From Temnopleurus reevesii (lineage: Eukaryota > Echinodermata > Echinoidea > Temnopleuroida > Temnopleuridae), in assembly GCA_036244855.1 (NCBI GenBank), contig BQKZ01000919.1, positions 45,766-109,765 of the forward strand: a stretch of 64,000 nucleotides of DNA. Reading direction: 5' to 3'. This document shows positions 1 through 12,125 of the stretch, piece by piece. Each line of letters begins with the position of its first letter. Position 1 is the stretch's first letter. A model generated the notes under the pieces. It saw nothing but the letters and a program-made list of their open reading frames with translations. It did not search any database and was not told the origin of the DNA. A program made the translations under genes and the position numbers.

Positions 1-600
1 AAAAAAAGAGAAGAAATCATGTTAGATATGATGTAAAAGGAAATCCTACAATACAACTATTGAATAAAACTTAAATATTAGAAGGCACTACAATTTATCA
101 GCTCATTCAGTTCGTCTGTATGGAGATGCAAAGAGAGAAGAAAACACATTAGATATGATGTGTAAGGAAACCTTGAAATACATGTTTTTGTAGAAAAAAA
201 CAGTATTTAGAGCCTGAAGCTCCCTGCTGGAATGCTTTCAAAGCTGTGAAAAAAAATTGCGGAGAAGAAAAATATCAAGAAGAATGTAATAAAATGACAA
301 ATTTAGAGTAAAGAACAACATCTTATTTACAATCTGCAGGTTGTGGGTTCAAATCTATGAGGGTAGCACACTAAAAATCTGTAAAAGATAAGAGATCCCG
401 CAATAACAGCCCACTGGTTAATGGAAAGTGAATATTCGGAGACCAAAGTGTAAATCAGGAATTTTTTTTCCCATTAATTCTTAGGAAAATAACAACACTA
501 TTTTTTGAAACGATAAAACTAAAAATGACCAAAGTTAGAAAAATTTACGAAAACCGAGGTAAGCAAACCCCGCCCCCCACACATACACACATATATCCAC
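1..600. other. AT-rich sequence with no gene seen
   Basis: No coding region is visible. A short stretch near 340-356 resembles a tRNA B box (GGTTCAAATC at 346-355) preceded by TTGTGG, but no A box or cloverleaf accompanies it, so it is at most a decayed SINE scrap. The right end, from about 570, grades into CA-rich sequence. Confidence 0.5.
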
Positions 601-616
601 ACAAATATACCTTCTT

Positions 617-1372
617 TCTATAAGAATGCAGAGATTCAGGAATAGGCAAGGGTCATTTCTGTCGATCAGAATTAGAATATGGTATCATCATTAGCACCCT
701 TTACGACTGTGCAAACACTATGTGGAAATTCATCATCAGAGACAAACATACAAACACACACACACACACACACTCATACACATAGAAACACACCCTCTCT
801 TGCACGGCGGTCCCAGATATAGGGTTAGGTCATTCCCGTCCATCAGACTTAGAATATGATATCATCATTAGCACCCATTAAGACTGTGCAAACACTATCA
901 TGGATTGGCATCGTCAGAGACAAACACACATACACACACACACACACANAATATGATATCATCATTAGCACCCATTAAGACTGTGCAAACACTATCATGG
1001 ATTGGCATCGTCAGAGACAAACACACATACACACACACACACACACAAACACTCATACTCATCGAAACACACCCCTCTATTGCACAGCGGTCCCAGATAA
1101 AGGCTTAGGTCATCCCTGTCGATCAGAATTAGAATCATCATCATCAACACCCATTATGACTGTGCAAGCACTAACATGGAAAATCATAGTCAGAGACAAA
1201 TAGACATACTTAAACACATAACCATACACAGAAACATCCCACTCTGTCATACGACAGTCTCAGACATAGGCTGGGGTCATCCCTGTCCATCAGAATTAGA
1301 ATATGGTATCATCATTAGCACCCACTACGACTGAGCAAACATTATCTTCAAAGGCTTCGTCAGAGACAATTA
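617..1372. repeat. Minisatellite, period about 175 bp, with (CA)n inside each unit
   Basis: The phrase ATCATCATTAGCACCC or close variants recurs near 684, 861, 958, 1131 and 1308. Each copy is followed by an ACTGTGCAAACACTA-like block, a CGTCAGAGACAAA block, a CA run and a CGGTCCCAGATA-like block. The true spacing is 173-177 bp; the 97 bp step between 861 and 958 comes from the contig join at 949. The short ORFs here encode only Thr/His repeats from the CA runs and are not genes. Confidence 0.85.
853..1045. other. Assembly join: 96 bp repeated exactly on both sides of the N at 949
   Basis: Bases 853-948 and 950-1045 read the same, with one N between them. The repeated piece ends inside a CA run, where assembly typically fails. 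An unmerged contig overlap is the simplest explanation, so the minisatellite is probably shorter than it appears. Confidence 0.85.
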
Positions 1373-1845
1373 GATTATTTCTATTGCCCCCTAGCTGTCA
1401 CCTGCTAACAATCTTCAAATGGTCAAGGTTATATTCCTTGAAATATACCCTGTAGTACGGTATTACATGGAAAAATAATATCCTTTTGTTTTAATACCTT
1501 TGTCCTAAATCCATGGGCATGGTCACGTTCTAAGTGTTCTAAACTCCACACTCATCCTTAGATGAATGTGGAGTTTTATGTCTCAAGTATGCTCAAGAAT
1601 TATTTCTTTATATTACACAATAAAAGGGCATTCCTGAATTTCTACATTTCATACTTGTTTGCTCATTCAAATAGCATTATATGAGACAATTTCATTATTC
1701 AAATTGCCCCCTGTCACGGGCTCATGATCTTCAAATGGTGAAGGTCATATTCCTTGAAATATACCCTCTGGTATGGAACAACAGAAAATAATGATTTCCT
1801 ACTTTTCTTTTAATAACTTTGTAATAAATGCATAAATATGGCTAA
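1366..1845. repeat. Diverged direct repeat, two units about 320 bp apart
   Basis: Unit one (about 1366-1530) and unit two (about 1685-1845) share ATTGCCCCCT, ATCTTCAAATGGT, CATATTCC or TATATTCC, and TTGAAATATACCCT, in the same order. Divergence is moderate with small indels, so this looks like an old duplication rather than an assembly error. No coding sense was found. Confidence 0.7.
1542..1575. other. Short strong hairpin
   Basis: Arms of 15 bases pair at 14 of 15 positions (AACTCCACACTCATC against GATGAATGTGGAGTT) around a CTTA loop. It lies between the two units of the 320 bp direct repeat. Function is unknown. Confidence 0.6.
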
Positions 1846-1963
1846 GTTAACACCATGTAGAATTTTAAAGTGCGTGTTTGGTTTTAATATCATTAATGGT
1901 TATAAGGAATACAAAGAGGTGAAATTGGTTTGAATGAGAAGGATGCTTAAATCAGGCAGAAGC

Positions 1964-2105
1964 AGGGTTATAATAATAATAAGTCTGTATTTATATAGCA
2001 CTTAATACAATTTTCTCTAAGCGCTTTACAAAGTTTTCTTAACATTGTGATACCAATAAGTTACAAATTATATATACTATTCTTATTATTATTATAACTA
2101 CTACG

Positions 2106-2146
<41 letters not shown>

Positions 2147-2165
2147 CACTAATAATAATAATACT
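1964..2165. repeat. Simple repeats: (AAT)n and (ACT)n around a SINE-tail-like segment
   Basis: An (AAT)n run near 1965 leads into TTTATATAGCACTTAA and AAGCGCTTTACAAAG, which resembles the tail of the SINE copies at 28918 and 56615. A (TAC)n trinucleotide run follows at about 2098-2150, then (AAT)n again. Confidence 0.6.
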
Positions 2166-2556
2166 ATTACTACATTGTTCACTTAAATTAAATAAGATGA
2201 ATCAATTGCAGAAAAGGCAGGTTTTTATAGATGCTTTAAAGGAATTCACAGACGTGGCACCGTTGGAAAAGAATATGATAATTTGCACATAAAGTTAAAA
2301 CAAAATATATTTTCAATGACAACTAAAATCTTTGGATGTCCTTTATTTTATTTAGGTGAGTCATATCATTGCATGAAAAAAAACTCAGAGAAATCAATGA
2401 TGACTTTAAATTTGTAGGTGGGTCTTCATGAGCCATAGGATATCATTGGATTATCACAAAAGCATTTTCCATAGTTTGGTGATTAAAGTTACCATAGATA
2501 CAATGGGTAAATGTCTATTTGCTCATTGAGGGTCATCTCTGAGGAATTTCCTAAAG

Positions 2557-2682
2557 CCCCGGTCACATAGGACCCCGGAAGCAACACGATTCACCCTGAC
2601 TCTTTGTTAATTCATGGTTAACTGCCTAAGAACGACGAGTCGGGGTGAATCGGGTTGCTTCCGGGGTCCTATGTGACCGGGG
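2557..2682. mobile_element. Foldback MITE, family A, copy 1
   Basis: This 126 bp element has inverted ends beginning CCCCGGTCACATAGGAC, followed by GGAAGCAACACGATTCACC, and its two halves pair for about 40 bp each. The ends are flanked by TAAA on the left and TTTA on the right. It is much richer in GC than its surroundings. No ORF is carried, so it would depend on a transposase from elsewhere. Further copies lie at 11215, 12920 and 61697. Confidence 0.8.
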
Positions 2683-2828
2683 ATTTACCAGGAGCCTGAA
2701 AATTTTGACATCAAAAGCTTCCTTCGAATGCAACTTAAAACCATTCTGCATAAAGTGTGTCTTTTGACTTTTTGTTTTTTGTTTTTCAAAAATGTGCAAC
2801 AAGTGCAACCTGAAACATTTTGACCTTA

Positions 2829-3004
2829 GGGGGTGTTGCTCAAAGGTTGCGATTGATAGTAAGTTGCAGCTGATCGGTAAGCGCCAATCAAAATTATTGT
2901 TTCATGCGCGTCTTGTTAAATGCGCACACCACGCGCAAATGAATAACCGCGTTTCAATTTGCAAAGTTGCAGTTGATTTGGAGTTGATTTTGAGCAACAG
3001 CCCC
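2829..3004 (+). mobile_element. MITE, family B, copy 1, with TA target duplication
   Basis: Terminal inverted repeats are GGGGGTGTTGCTCAAA on the left and its near complement (TTTGAGCAACAGCCCC in reverse sense) on the right. TA flanks both ends (2827-2828 and 3005-3006), as expected for Tc1/mariner-type insertion. The 176 bp interior is AT/GC mixed with GCGC-rich patches and GTTGCAGTTGAT-like subrepeats. No transposase is present. Confidence 0.8.
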
Positions 3005-3006
3005 TA

Positions 3007-5860
3007 AGTGTGTCTTTTGACGTTACACATTGTTTTTCAGAAATGTACCGCAGTTTGAACAAAAAGAACCGTGATATATCTATTTCTTCATGGACATTTT
3101 TCCCTGTAGCTTTTAATTTCACAGATCACCTGTCAAAAGTTGTGTAAACAAAAAACCTCTTTCATTTAAAAAAGGGGAAAATTATCTAAAGAATACTAAA
3201 GATTCATTTCCTCTCAGTATCTCTTGTAATAACCGCTTTAAAAACCACATCACAAATCCTCTAATAATCCAGATTATGAAACTAAAAAACCAACAATCAT
3301 CATAAAAAGATTACCAAACGATTTAGGAGTGGTCCTCATGTCAGGCAACATTAACCTCTCAGTTTTATGATTTAATCCCTTTTTGTTTGACGACAATACA
3401 AGCACAAAAGAAGTAATTCTGACAGATTTTCTTTCATTGATTTACATTTGTTATGCTCAGAGAGGTGTAACCCTTGTGTTTTCCAATGATGAATGCATTT
3501 TTAACCTTGAACATGAGAAAGAACTAATTGTGGTTTCAAAAAGCGGCTGGTATTTGCTAAAAAGTGGTTTTAATGACAAAAGAAAATCAAAATTTTCTGT
3601 AAAAGACAAATTTCATACTTTTTTGCAGCTGTAACTGCGTGGATAACTGTTATTGTGGAAGAGGGCCCTCCATCAATAAATTGATCAATGTATATGAAAA
3701 AAAATATCAAAGTTGGGGTTAAGGGTTCATTGCCTCTTTTATAACATTGCCACAAATGAGTGAGTATTCCTGGTAAAACAAATTTAAAGGTAAAACCTCA
3801 ACAAATAAAGATTCACTGAAAGCAGTGGTTATTTCAATATCATTTCTGCCAAATCAAGATCCAAATCCAAAGAATAGTTTTAAATCAATATTATTAGTTA
3901 TGATACTCAGTGTTTGATGATCGTTCAAAGCAGTGGAACTATAGTCTGAAAATACTTAACGTATGGCCAAGACTATAATTTCAATGTAATGCACCCTTAG
4001 TACTCTAACTAAAAAAAAAAGAGGAAAAGCTCACAAAATTTTTTGCTTAGGGTACCAGGCACTTTCTATGAGTGCTTCTACTTGAAAATCGCAATTACAA
4101 ACAAAAAAAGGTTTAACTAACTAAAAATGAGCTTATTCTAAAACAAAGATCTAAAAACTATCTCAGAATAATTTTACTTTTCATATTTGATAAGCAGTCT
4201 TCGATAAATTTCAATACTTTACTGTACAGTTATATGTGAAAAAGGTGCTAAACAAAACATCTTTTGTATAGCAATCTTGCAGAAATGCATAGCACATTGC
4301 GATGCGATATCAGGAAAATTATTCCCTGAATATGTTTATGTTTTCAGCCCATATTAACTCTGAATTGCAATAATTGCAGAAAATCCCTTTTCCAAACTGA
4401 GAAAGACTTACTTGTAAGTTAGGATATAGAAAATAAGCATGGGATAGACTATTGATTTAGGTAAAGCAAATAGCTTAACGGGAGCACCTGCTCTTACTAG
4501 CCCTGGGGCAACAAGCCACGCAGCCTAGCGTAGAATACGGGGCAACCGCTGAACGGTGAAATTGGGGAAGTAAAACCCCCTTTCTTCTATAATGTTTTAA
4601 TCCATTTTGAAACGTGATTGACAAATGTAATCAATGTATTCTACTCGTACATGTTTAGTTTTGCACCTGTATATTAAGAAGAGTAATACAGAGATATATA
4701 GGAATTAGGGTACCTTTTGGAAATTCTGTCCACACCCACAATTTAAAAACGTACCTATAAGTCTGTCTGGTAAATCAGATTCAGTTTGACAAAAAAATCT
4801 ACTTCGAATGCAAAAACAATATAAAGATGTTTAGATCTACCATCAAGATAGGGCATAAAAATCAAATGCAGTATGCTTATGTTTCCATGATTTGTGGACA
4901 GTGTGCCTAGGGAGGTGATATCTTGAATTTTTAGGGGATTTTTTGCAACAATTTATATTGATTTTAAAGCCTATTATCTAAGATTGAATTAATGATATGG
5001 CAGTTTTACTTTTGATATCTTAGCAGTGTTAAATTACAAATAAATATATAAAAATGAAGTGTTTGAATTTTGAGACATTTTGTGCACAAGCAGATATGTA
5101 CAGACCCGTTTTTGCAAAAACTTATTTGATTGCCATATAATCTTTCATGAAGTATTTTAAAAAAAATATCATCTATTTTAAGGTAAATTTGGAAAAACAG
5201 CTTAATTTGCATTTATGAAGGTTGCATTTAGGCATTCAGAACCTACATAATCTGTTTGATGATTAATTTTCATTATTTTCATATTCATCTTTTAAGCAAG
5301 ATAACAAAAATTCAGCGAATGATTGGTTTAAATGACAATTTCAAATGGACAAATAGATTTTAACAAATGTTTCAGTACTTTCAGAAAAGAAAATATTATA
5401 AATTATGATTTTTCGCCTACAATTTTATGTCATGTCATTTGAAGCCTACAGGTGGAATAAGGATAAGAGAGTAGGTCAGAGCTTCAATAGGGATGATGAA
5501 ATTGCATTTAGAACTTGTAGTGGAATTTTTTTTTTGAGGGAAATGAATGTTTTAAAAATATAAAAATAAAACAATCTTTCCATTCATTCTAAATGACAAT
5601 TAAATGACAAGTTGTCTTCCCAAAAAGATGAAATATATAGAAAGATGTGTTCATCAAAATTTGAATTCTTTTTTTTTAAATTCTCATTACGAAGACAAAA
5701 GCCATAAAAAAAGTTTTAAAACCCAACAATTTGTTGTCATAAGGAGGGGGAAACAAGGATGAAATATTATTGATGAAATATTCTCACTGCTCAATTGAAT
5801 CTACATTTTGATGAAAATTAACCAAAACTGTTCAACCATGACTTCTAGACTGTTCATACA
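3007..5860. other. AT-rich sequence with no gene seen
   Basis: ORFs here are short and of low-complexity AT composition. A slightly GC-richer patch at about 4490-4560 (GGGAGCACC, GGGGCAAC twice) stands out, but I cannot assign it. Confidence 0.5.
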
Positions 5861-6301
5861 ACAGGTAGTTTTATATCAACGAAGACAACCCCCTCCCCCC
5901 TCACGAAAAAAAATGGGGGGAGAGAGAACAAGGACGGGGTGTCAACATGATAGGCCTGTCTGTTATCACGTTACCTGCGTGCAAATAGGTCTTCATCCTC
6001 ACTGGCAACGCACCACCGTCGCTGCGGTAGTAACGAGGGATCATCGATCAATGACTGGGGATTCACGTCGCTCCTCAGAAAAAGTTATTCCGCATGTGTA
6101 CCAGAAATCCCCCCGGGGCGGCAGGCTTTTTGCCCCTCTTCCTCTCCGCCTATTCACAGCTTCCAGGTCATAATCATACACACACTAGAAAAGGAACATT
6201 CCTGCCGACGAGAAGCAACAAAAGCACTTAATGACTTGCTGGTATTATCGCTAAAGAGACGGGATGATTCCACTTCAGCTTGAAGACAACCAGCGAGGGG
6301 G

Positions 6302-6309
6302 TATATAAA
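6302..6309 (+). promoter_or_regulatory. Candidate TATA box
   Basis: TATATAAA sits in a GC-richer context (GCGAGGGGG just upstream), inside a CpG-containing patch (about 5940-6590) that contrasts with AT-rich flanks. A start would be expected near 6330-6340. Downstream, an ATG at 6364 opens only 29 codons, and possible donor sites are CGA/GTGAGA near 6425 and ACA/GTGAGTG at 6588. A first exon ending at one of these donors is plausible. No protein is recognised and transcription is not shown. Confidence 0.35.
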
Positions 6310-6689
6310 CTCAGTCGGGACGTCTCCGCAAACTTTTGTTTGTGGTTGTGCCACCGAAAAAAAATGATCAAAAGGAATGCTCAACAGGATGATTTTCAAA
6401 ACAGATACTATCCTAACACCTCGAGTGAGATCCTATTAAGTGCCGAGAATTAATCCATTTGTTTCAGAGAGAGAGAGCTGTATGTCACGGTGCTGGTATC
6501 GAAGCATCAGTCTTTTGCTCATCGGCTACGCCGGGCGACGGACCGCGTGCCGCTGCTAGTGACGAACGCTGAATGAAAAGGTCCACAGTGAGTGACCTTG
6601 AGATTTCTAAGTTTACCGAGTGTTGATGGACACAGTCATAGATTAGGGAAAAATCCTGTGTTATGAGAGTACAGTGTCACTGCCAGTGA

Positions 6690-6998
6690 TGGTGCGAGAG
6701 AGGCGGAGAGACGGAGAGAGAGGGGAAGATAGAGAGAGTGCGAGGGTGAGTGAGAGAGAAAGCTGAGTGGTTGAAAGAGACGATGGGAAGAGGAATGGGT
6801 AAGAGATGGAAAGGAGAGATGGATAAAAAGAAGAAAAGGGTGAAAAATGAGAGATTAAGAGGGGGAAAATACGGAAATGCATGGAGGCAGAAATCATAGA
6901 AGTGGAGGAATGATAAAATAGGGGTGGGAAGAAAGGAGAGTGGGAGGAAAAGGGAAAAAGGAAGAGGGAAGAGGGAAAGAAATTGAATAAGAAGGGTA

Positions 6999-7049
<51 letters not shown>

Positions 7050-7140
7050 ATAGAGAGAGAGAGAGGGGCAAAGAAAGGTACAAAGACAGAGAAAGCTGGC
7101 AAAGACGAGCCTGAGATAGGTAGAGAAAGAGAGATAGGTA
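6690..7140. repeat. Purine-rich (GA/GGA) tract
   Basis: About 450 bp in which the + strand is mostly A and G, with a pure (GA)n core near 7002-7040. Open frames on the opposite strand encode Ser/Leu/Phe/Pro repeats from the (CT)n reading and are not credible proteins. Such polypurine tracts can form triplex (H-DNA) structure. Confidence 0.85.
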
Positions 7141-9590
7141 AGGTGGTAAAATTACAATATTCTCACAGGTAACGTTCAGTGGCTGTCTGAAATTAGGTGC
7201 ATTCACACAAGCAAATATAAGGACGTTTCAAACATGATTTTCATTTCATCCCCATTGCACAAGCCAGGCCAGATGCCCAAATCTCAATTTTTGCCCATCG
7301 TGCGAACACCCCTACACATCTCACTAATAAGGCTTGCGCGTAGAGGTGAGAGGGGGACAAGGGGGGAAAGAGAGGCCAACTTGTCGTGGGCTGACCGCCG
7401 ACTGAATAGGGGGGCTCCTAACGCACTGCTCGATCAGACGATGAGGGTGTATGCTTGGTTAGTTGCATGGCGAAACTTCATGTGGAGTGTATTATCGCGT
7501 TTGTCTCTCGCTAGCTACGTTCCCCCGAACATTGGCATGGCAGTCATTGGGTTGTTGCACTTGTTAGTTCATGTCATTTGCGGGGCTACTCTAGTTCAAG
7601 GTTGGGTTTCCCGTAACAAAGTCACATGCACTTTGGAAATCATTTCATCTTTCTCATCTGATAGTGGGTTCTTCTGAGAGAATCTCTGAATAAAATTCAT
7701 GGATATTAGCAGTTTGATAAAGAACTAGCGGAGTCACAAATCCATAATACATAAAAACCTACTTCTTAGCAAATTTCAAATGTTGCTCATGTTTATAACT
7801 GCTTTAATAGGTAGCTTTTCTGGGTAATGATATCTTTTAATTGACCAATCTTCCTTTTTTATTAAACTTGTATTGACTCTCCTCATGCTGCTTAATGTGA
7901 TTTGTTGTATGTTTTTCATTTGCTCTTGATTTGATATAAATATTGTTTCCTCTTCCAAATATTTCATGCTATTCCTAAATAAAAATTCTACAAGATTTCA
8001 TGGACATTGGTATAGATTAATGGTACATGCTTTTAAATGCAGGTTTTTAAAGTAAAAAAAACCTTCAAAAAATTTGACTACTTCTACATCTCATGCTGAT
8101 AGCACAATATAAGAAGTAACTATTCTCCCAGGCTCTCTCTCTCCATCTCTCTCTCTCTATCTTGTTTCTTTTCTTTTTGGTCTCACTTTTTCTCTTCTTC
8201 ACTCTTTTACCCTTTCTCATTTTCTATGTTCCATAAAGCTGCTCATAGAGCTATGTATACATTTACCTCTAAATATAACTGGTGACCCTTTGCAGCACCC
8301 ATTGATACCCCAATGTCAATGGCTAAGCACCCGAGAAAGGGTCACCAGTCATGAATATAGAGTTGTGCATAGCTTGATGAATCACAGTTTTCCTCTCATC
8401 TGTCTGGCAGTTGGTTTGTCAAAATTTTTATCATGAAAGGAATAATATGTCCTTTTATAGACTATTGAATTACAATTGAAGCAATTTGGAGAATCATCCA
8501 ATAAAAAATATCGCAGGGAATTCTTGTCAAATATGTATATCACTATACAGTAATCAAACATTAAGGGAATGGGCCTTCCAAATGATTACATTACAGGATG
8601 ACAACTGATATTTTTTTTACGTCAGCTTTATCAGTAAATAAGGTACAATGCTGTGTTGGAAATTTCTGCATTACAATGCAACATTAATGCACGAAATGAA
8701 TAAAATTACTTTTTCCCTATTTCTAATTTTAACATAATTCAAATTTACCGGTATATGATTAAATATCTAATACTCCAAAGATATTTTAATCCCATGATTT
8801 TCTTGAATAATGAAGAAAGGAATTCCCCTAATATTCCATTTTAACAGAAGCTACTCACCTCTATATGACTTCCCCTGAATGCTCTGAAGACTTCTTCAAC
8901 CCTATGAATTTTTGTTTTCCACAATGCATTTTTTCTTCCAACAATTTGCTTAATTTGTAAAAGATTTCTCACTTTATTTGTCCATCGTCATATCGCCCCT
9001 TGCTTATCTGATTTCAGTTCAACAGAGGGAGGTTGTCGCACTTGCGCCGCCGCCGCTTGGGTACCAGCGATAGAATTAGATTGATTTTTTCGGACAGCAC
9101 GATGAAAATGCTGTCAATCTAAAGAACATAAAATGCTTACTGGACAATGGATGTGCCACTGTCAGACTCTTCCTCGTCTCGATTCGCAGTCGGCATTACT
9201 CATTTAAAGTTTGGTTTCTTGAGTCGAAGAATGGTCTCAAGTTCAAGTTTGGAGCTAGCTTCATGACAAATGGACTGAACATTGCTTTTATCAAGTAGCT
9301 GTGAAGTCCAGAAATAGCTTTCATATTTATGCATATATAATAAACTTTATTGTGCATCGTTTTCTGGAATAATTGTGCTACATTTAACAACTCCTGAAGG
9401 TACAATTAATCATATTTTACATCAATATTCAGGAACTTGGTTAAAGGTTTCTTTATTTTCTATATTTCTGACGAAAAAAATAGAAATAGTTTGAACACAA
9501 TTAACAAAAGTCCTTTGAAAATATCTGCAATGGTTATCACATTATAAACATATTTTTCAAAATGACTGTTGCAGTCAAAGACTTGGTCTC
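7140..9590. other. No clear gene; one unrecognised open frame and a CT-rich patch
   Basis: A 147-codon frame on the + strand (7234-7677) has no recognisable domain or exon signals. A CT-rich patch lies at about 8130-8215. A short CpG-containing patch (CGCCGCCGCCGC) occurs near 9040-9060. The rest is AT-rich. Confidence 0.45.
8278..8349. other. Hairpin of about 72 nt
   Basis: The outer stem of 14 perfect pairs (ACTGGTGACCCTTT with AAAGGGTCACCAGT) and an inner stem of 7 pairs (CCATTGA with TCAATGG) are separated by an internal loop. The size resembles a precursor microRNA, but the large asymmetric internal loop is not typical. It may be the core of a small foldback element; AGCTATG and CATAGCT flank it further out. 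Confidence 0.5.
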
Positions 9591-9599
9591 TACTTATTT

Positions 9600-9795
9600 C
9601 AAGAGAAAGAGCAGGGAATAGGAGGGAAGAAGCCGGAGAAGGGGAGATGGGGAAAGGGAACAGAGGGGAGGGGGTGATAAGAGGGGGTAATAAGTGGGCA
9701 GAAGGGGGAGAGGAGAAGGGCGACTCACTGGGGAGGAGGAAAAGATAGAGCGGAAGGGAGAAATNGGGGAGCAATGTGGGGATGGGAGGGGAAGG
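9600..9795. repeat. Purine-rich tract with a single-N join at 9765
   Basis: GA/GGGA-rich on the + strand. The N at 9765 marks a contig join inside low-complexity sequence. Opposite-strand frames are Pro/Ser/Leu artefacts. Confidence 0.8.
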
Positions 9796-10478
9796 GGAAG
9801 GCAATGGGAGGAATGCCCCTAAACTTATTCAATCAATTCAAAACCTACAATTAGTTCTTACACAACCGCAAATTATTGAGAATGGCACGTTGCAAGAGAG
9901 AATAGCTCTTGGAGAAGTCGTAGCAAATTTTCTCGAGAGCCCTGCTGAATGGACGAGTTGCTAATATTAAGACAGGATAATTGGATAAAGATTATGCATG
10001 CAACAATAGCACTGTTTCCTGTGGTAGAACATTCAATTCAGTGTGTCTGAAAGCATGTTTCAGCAAATTATAGGGGATTTTTCCTTTCCGATCTATAGAA
10101 AAGGGTTATAATGCAAAAAGTAAAATGCTTTTCCTATTGAGAAAACATGAAGATTATTCCCTACTTCAGATAATAATAGCTCTATGATATTCATGAAATT
10201 GAACATAATCCCTAGAGAATACTAAAATGCTCATCAAAATGAAATAAATAAAAAAATTAAAGATAAAATAAGTATTTGTTGCATATAATGGGGTAATAAA
10301 ATAACAGAGGAGATGGCTTTTTAACTGGTTGTCTGGTTGTTACAATTGGCTCACATTGAATAAGCAATTAACTATTCATGCAAAAGTCTGCCGACTTTAT
10401 TCATTTTATGTGCTCAATACATACATCATCTTCCCAGTATCAGTAATTCATTTGTTGTTCAATAGCAAAAAGTCTTAA

Positions 10479-11088
10479 AGGGGAACCAAGCCCTGAAATT
10501 GTCGTGATCTCATTGAATAAAGAAAAATCAGACTTACAAACAGTGAAAATTTGAGCGAAATCGGACAACCCGTTCAAAAGTTATGAATTTTCAGATTCAC
10601 AGAGATTTGACGATCACTACCGCTCATGGGGATCCATGCGCTCGGCAACACCGACTGAATCTGTGACGTCATGTCCGACAACTCCTCATTAACTTTGTAC
10701 ATACATTTTTTTTTAAAAATTGATTAATATAAAACTTGGAGTAAGGTTGCAACATCATTCTTCTCAAAATACATGCAGAATCAATACAGAAATGATATGC
10801 CCCAACCAAAACTTCGTATTTTGTTGAGCTTTCTGAGGAAATGGAGAAAATGTGACATTTTGTATACAGAGTGAATGAGGAGTTGTCCGACATGACGTCA
10901 CAGATTCCGTCGAATTTGCCGATCGCACGGATCCCCATGAGCGGCGGTAGGGATCGTCATATCTCTCTGACTTTGAAAATTCATAACTTTTGAATGGGTT
11001 GTCCGATTTTCCTCAAATTTTCACAGTTTGTTCATCTGATTTTTCTTCATTTAATGATAGCACGGTAATTCCAGGGGTTGGTTCCCCT
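10479..11088. mobile_element. Foldback MITE, family C, TTAA-flanked (piggyBac-like), copy 1
   Basis: This 610 bp element begins AGGGGAACC and ends GGTTCCCCT, and is flanked by TTAA on both sides (10475-10478 and 11089-11092), the target duplication typical of piggyBac elements. Its inverted arms extend about 200 bp and include paired TGACGTCA palindromes at 10664-10671 and 10893-10900. No transposase ORF is present. Assignment to piggyBac rests on TTAA alone. A second, truncated copy lies at 60127-60249. Confidence 0.75.
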
Positions 11089-11214
11089 TTAAATATGTGA
11101 ATTAGCGGACAAGATGATGTTAACTTGATGTTTCATACATATTCTTATGGATGAAAGTGAAATGAACCTGAATCAGTGATAACATTTATGAGATCTATTC
11201 AATACTTCTTAAAG

Positions 11215-11340
11215 CCCCGGTCACATAGGACCCCGGAAGCAACACGATTCACCTCGACTCGTTGTTCTGAGGCACTTAACTGTGAATTAACAAAGAGTCG
11301 GGATGAATCGTGTTGCTTCCGGGGTCCTATGTGACTGGGG
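11215..11340. mobile_element. Foldback MITE, family A, copy 2
   Basis: It has the same 126 bp length and the same ends as the copy at 2557. The central loop differs, and the right end has one change (GTGACTGGGG). It lies in the block that recurs at +1705. Confidence 0.8.
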
Positions 11341-12125
11341 CCTTATACACACATTTAATACATCACGTGTTTGTATTATTATACACGTAAGGACCTTGAT
11401 GGTTCTTCTATGCATTCGGTCAGATTTTATTTCTACCTTGTCTATACTTAGTTCCTTGAAAAATGTATACATCTATTGAGAAAACATAAAGATATTGCCT
11501 CTTAAAAGAATATTTCAATATATTTTATTGTACAAATTCAGTAATAATTCAATTCAGTTCAATGATATGTAAATGATCATATTATTGGTATTAAATTGTA
11601 ATTAATTTCAACATAATCAGTTTGAAATTTAATTATAAAAAGATTATCAATTGGAAGTTACGGGATATAATTGTTATACGTTTATTTCACAGAATTACCA
11701 AAATGCAATAATCACTGTTGAAGAAATTCCTCTATTAGGAAAAGTTTAAAATATGATTATCTTTGCTGAATCTCATCTAAGGATTTCGATCCCCGGAGAT
11801 CAGATGCAATTCGCTTTGTACTTAATCAAAGGATTAGATAAAAACAGACTATCAATCGGAAAAGAAATATATCTCCTTGAGATGTTTGAGAAAATGTACA
11901 TTCATCCAAGTAAAAAACACATTAGAAACTAAAGCAAGAGCGGCGACGACTGCCTTCAGCTTTTTAAATGGGTATCCTGGAGACCTAGGGGGTTTAAAGA
12001 TGCTCCGTGAAGAAATTATGATTAGTCTTTCATACCTAGCTACAAGGGGCGTATCCAGATTTTGGAAATGGTGGGGGCAATGCTAGCTTGACAAGCAAGG
12101 GAAAACAGGTCTCTTATGGGAAAAA

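Noticed and set aside
905..1203. Thr/His-rich frames
   Set aside because: Direct translations of (CA)n inside a minisatellite.
6661..7206. 181-codon minus-strand frame
   Set aside because: It is the reading of a (GA)n tract on the opposite strand; several frames are open at once.
7234..7677. 147-codon + strand frame
   Set aside because: Not low-complexity, but no recognisable domain, no promoter or splice context, and no family resemblance.
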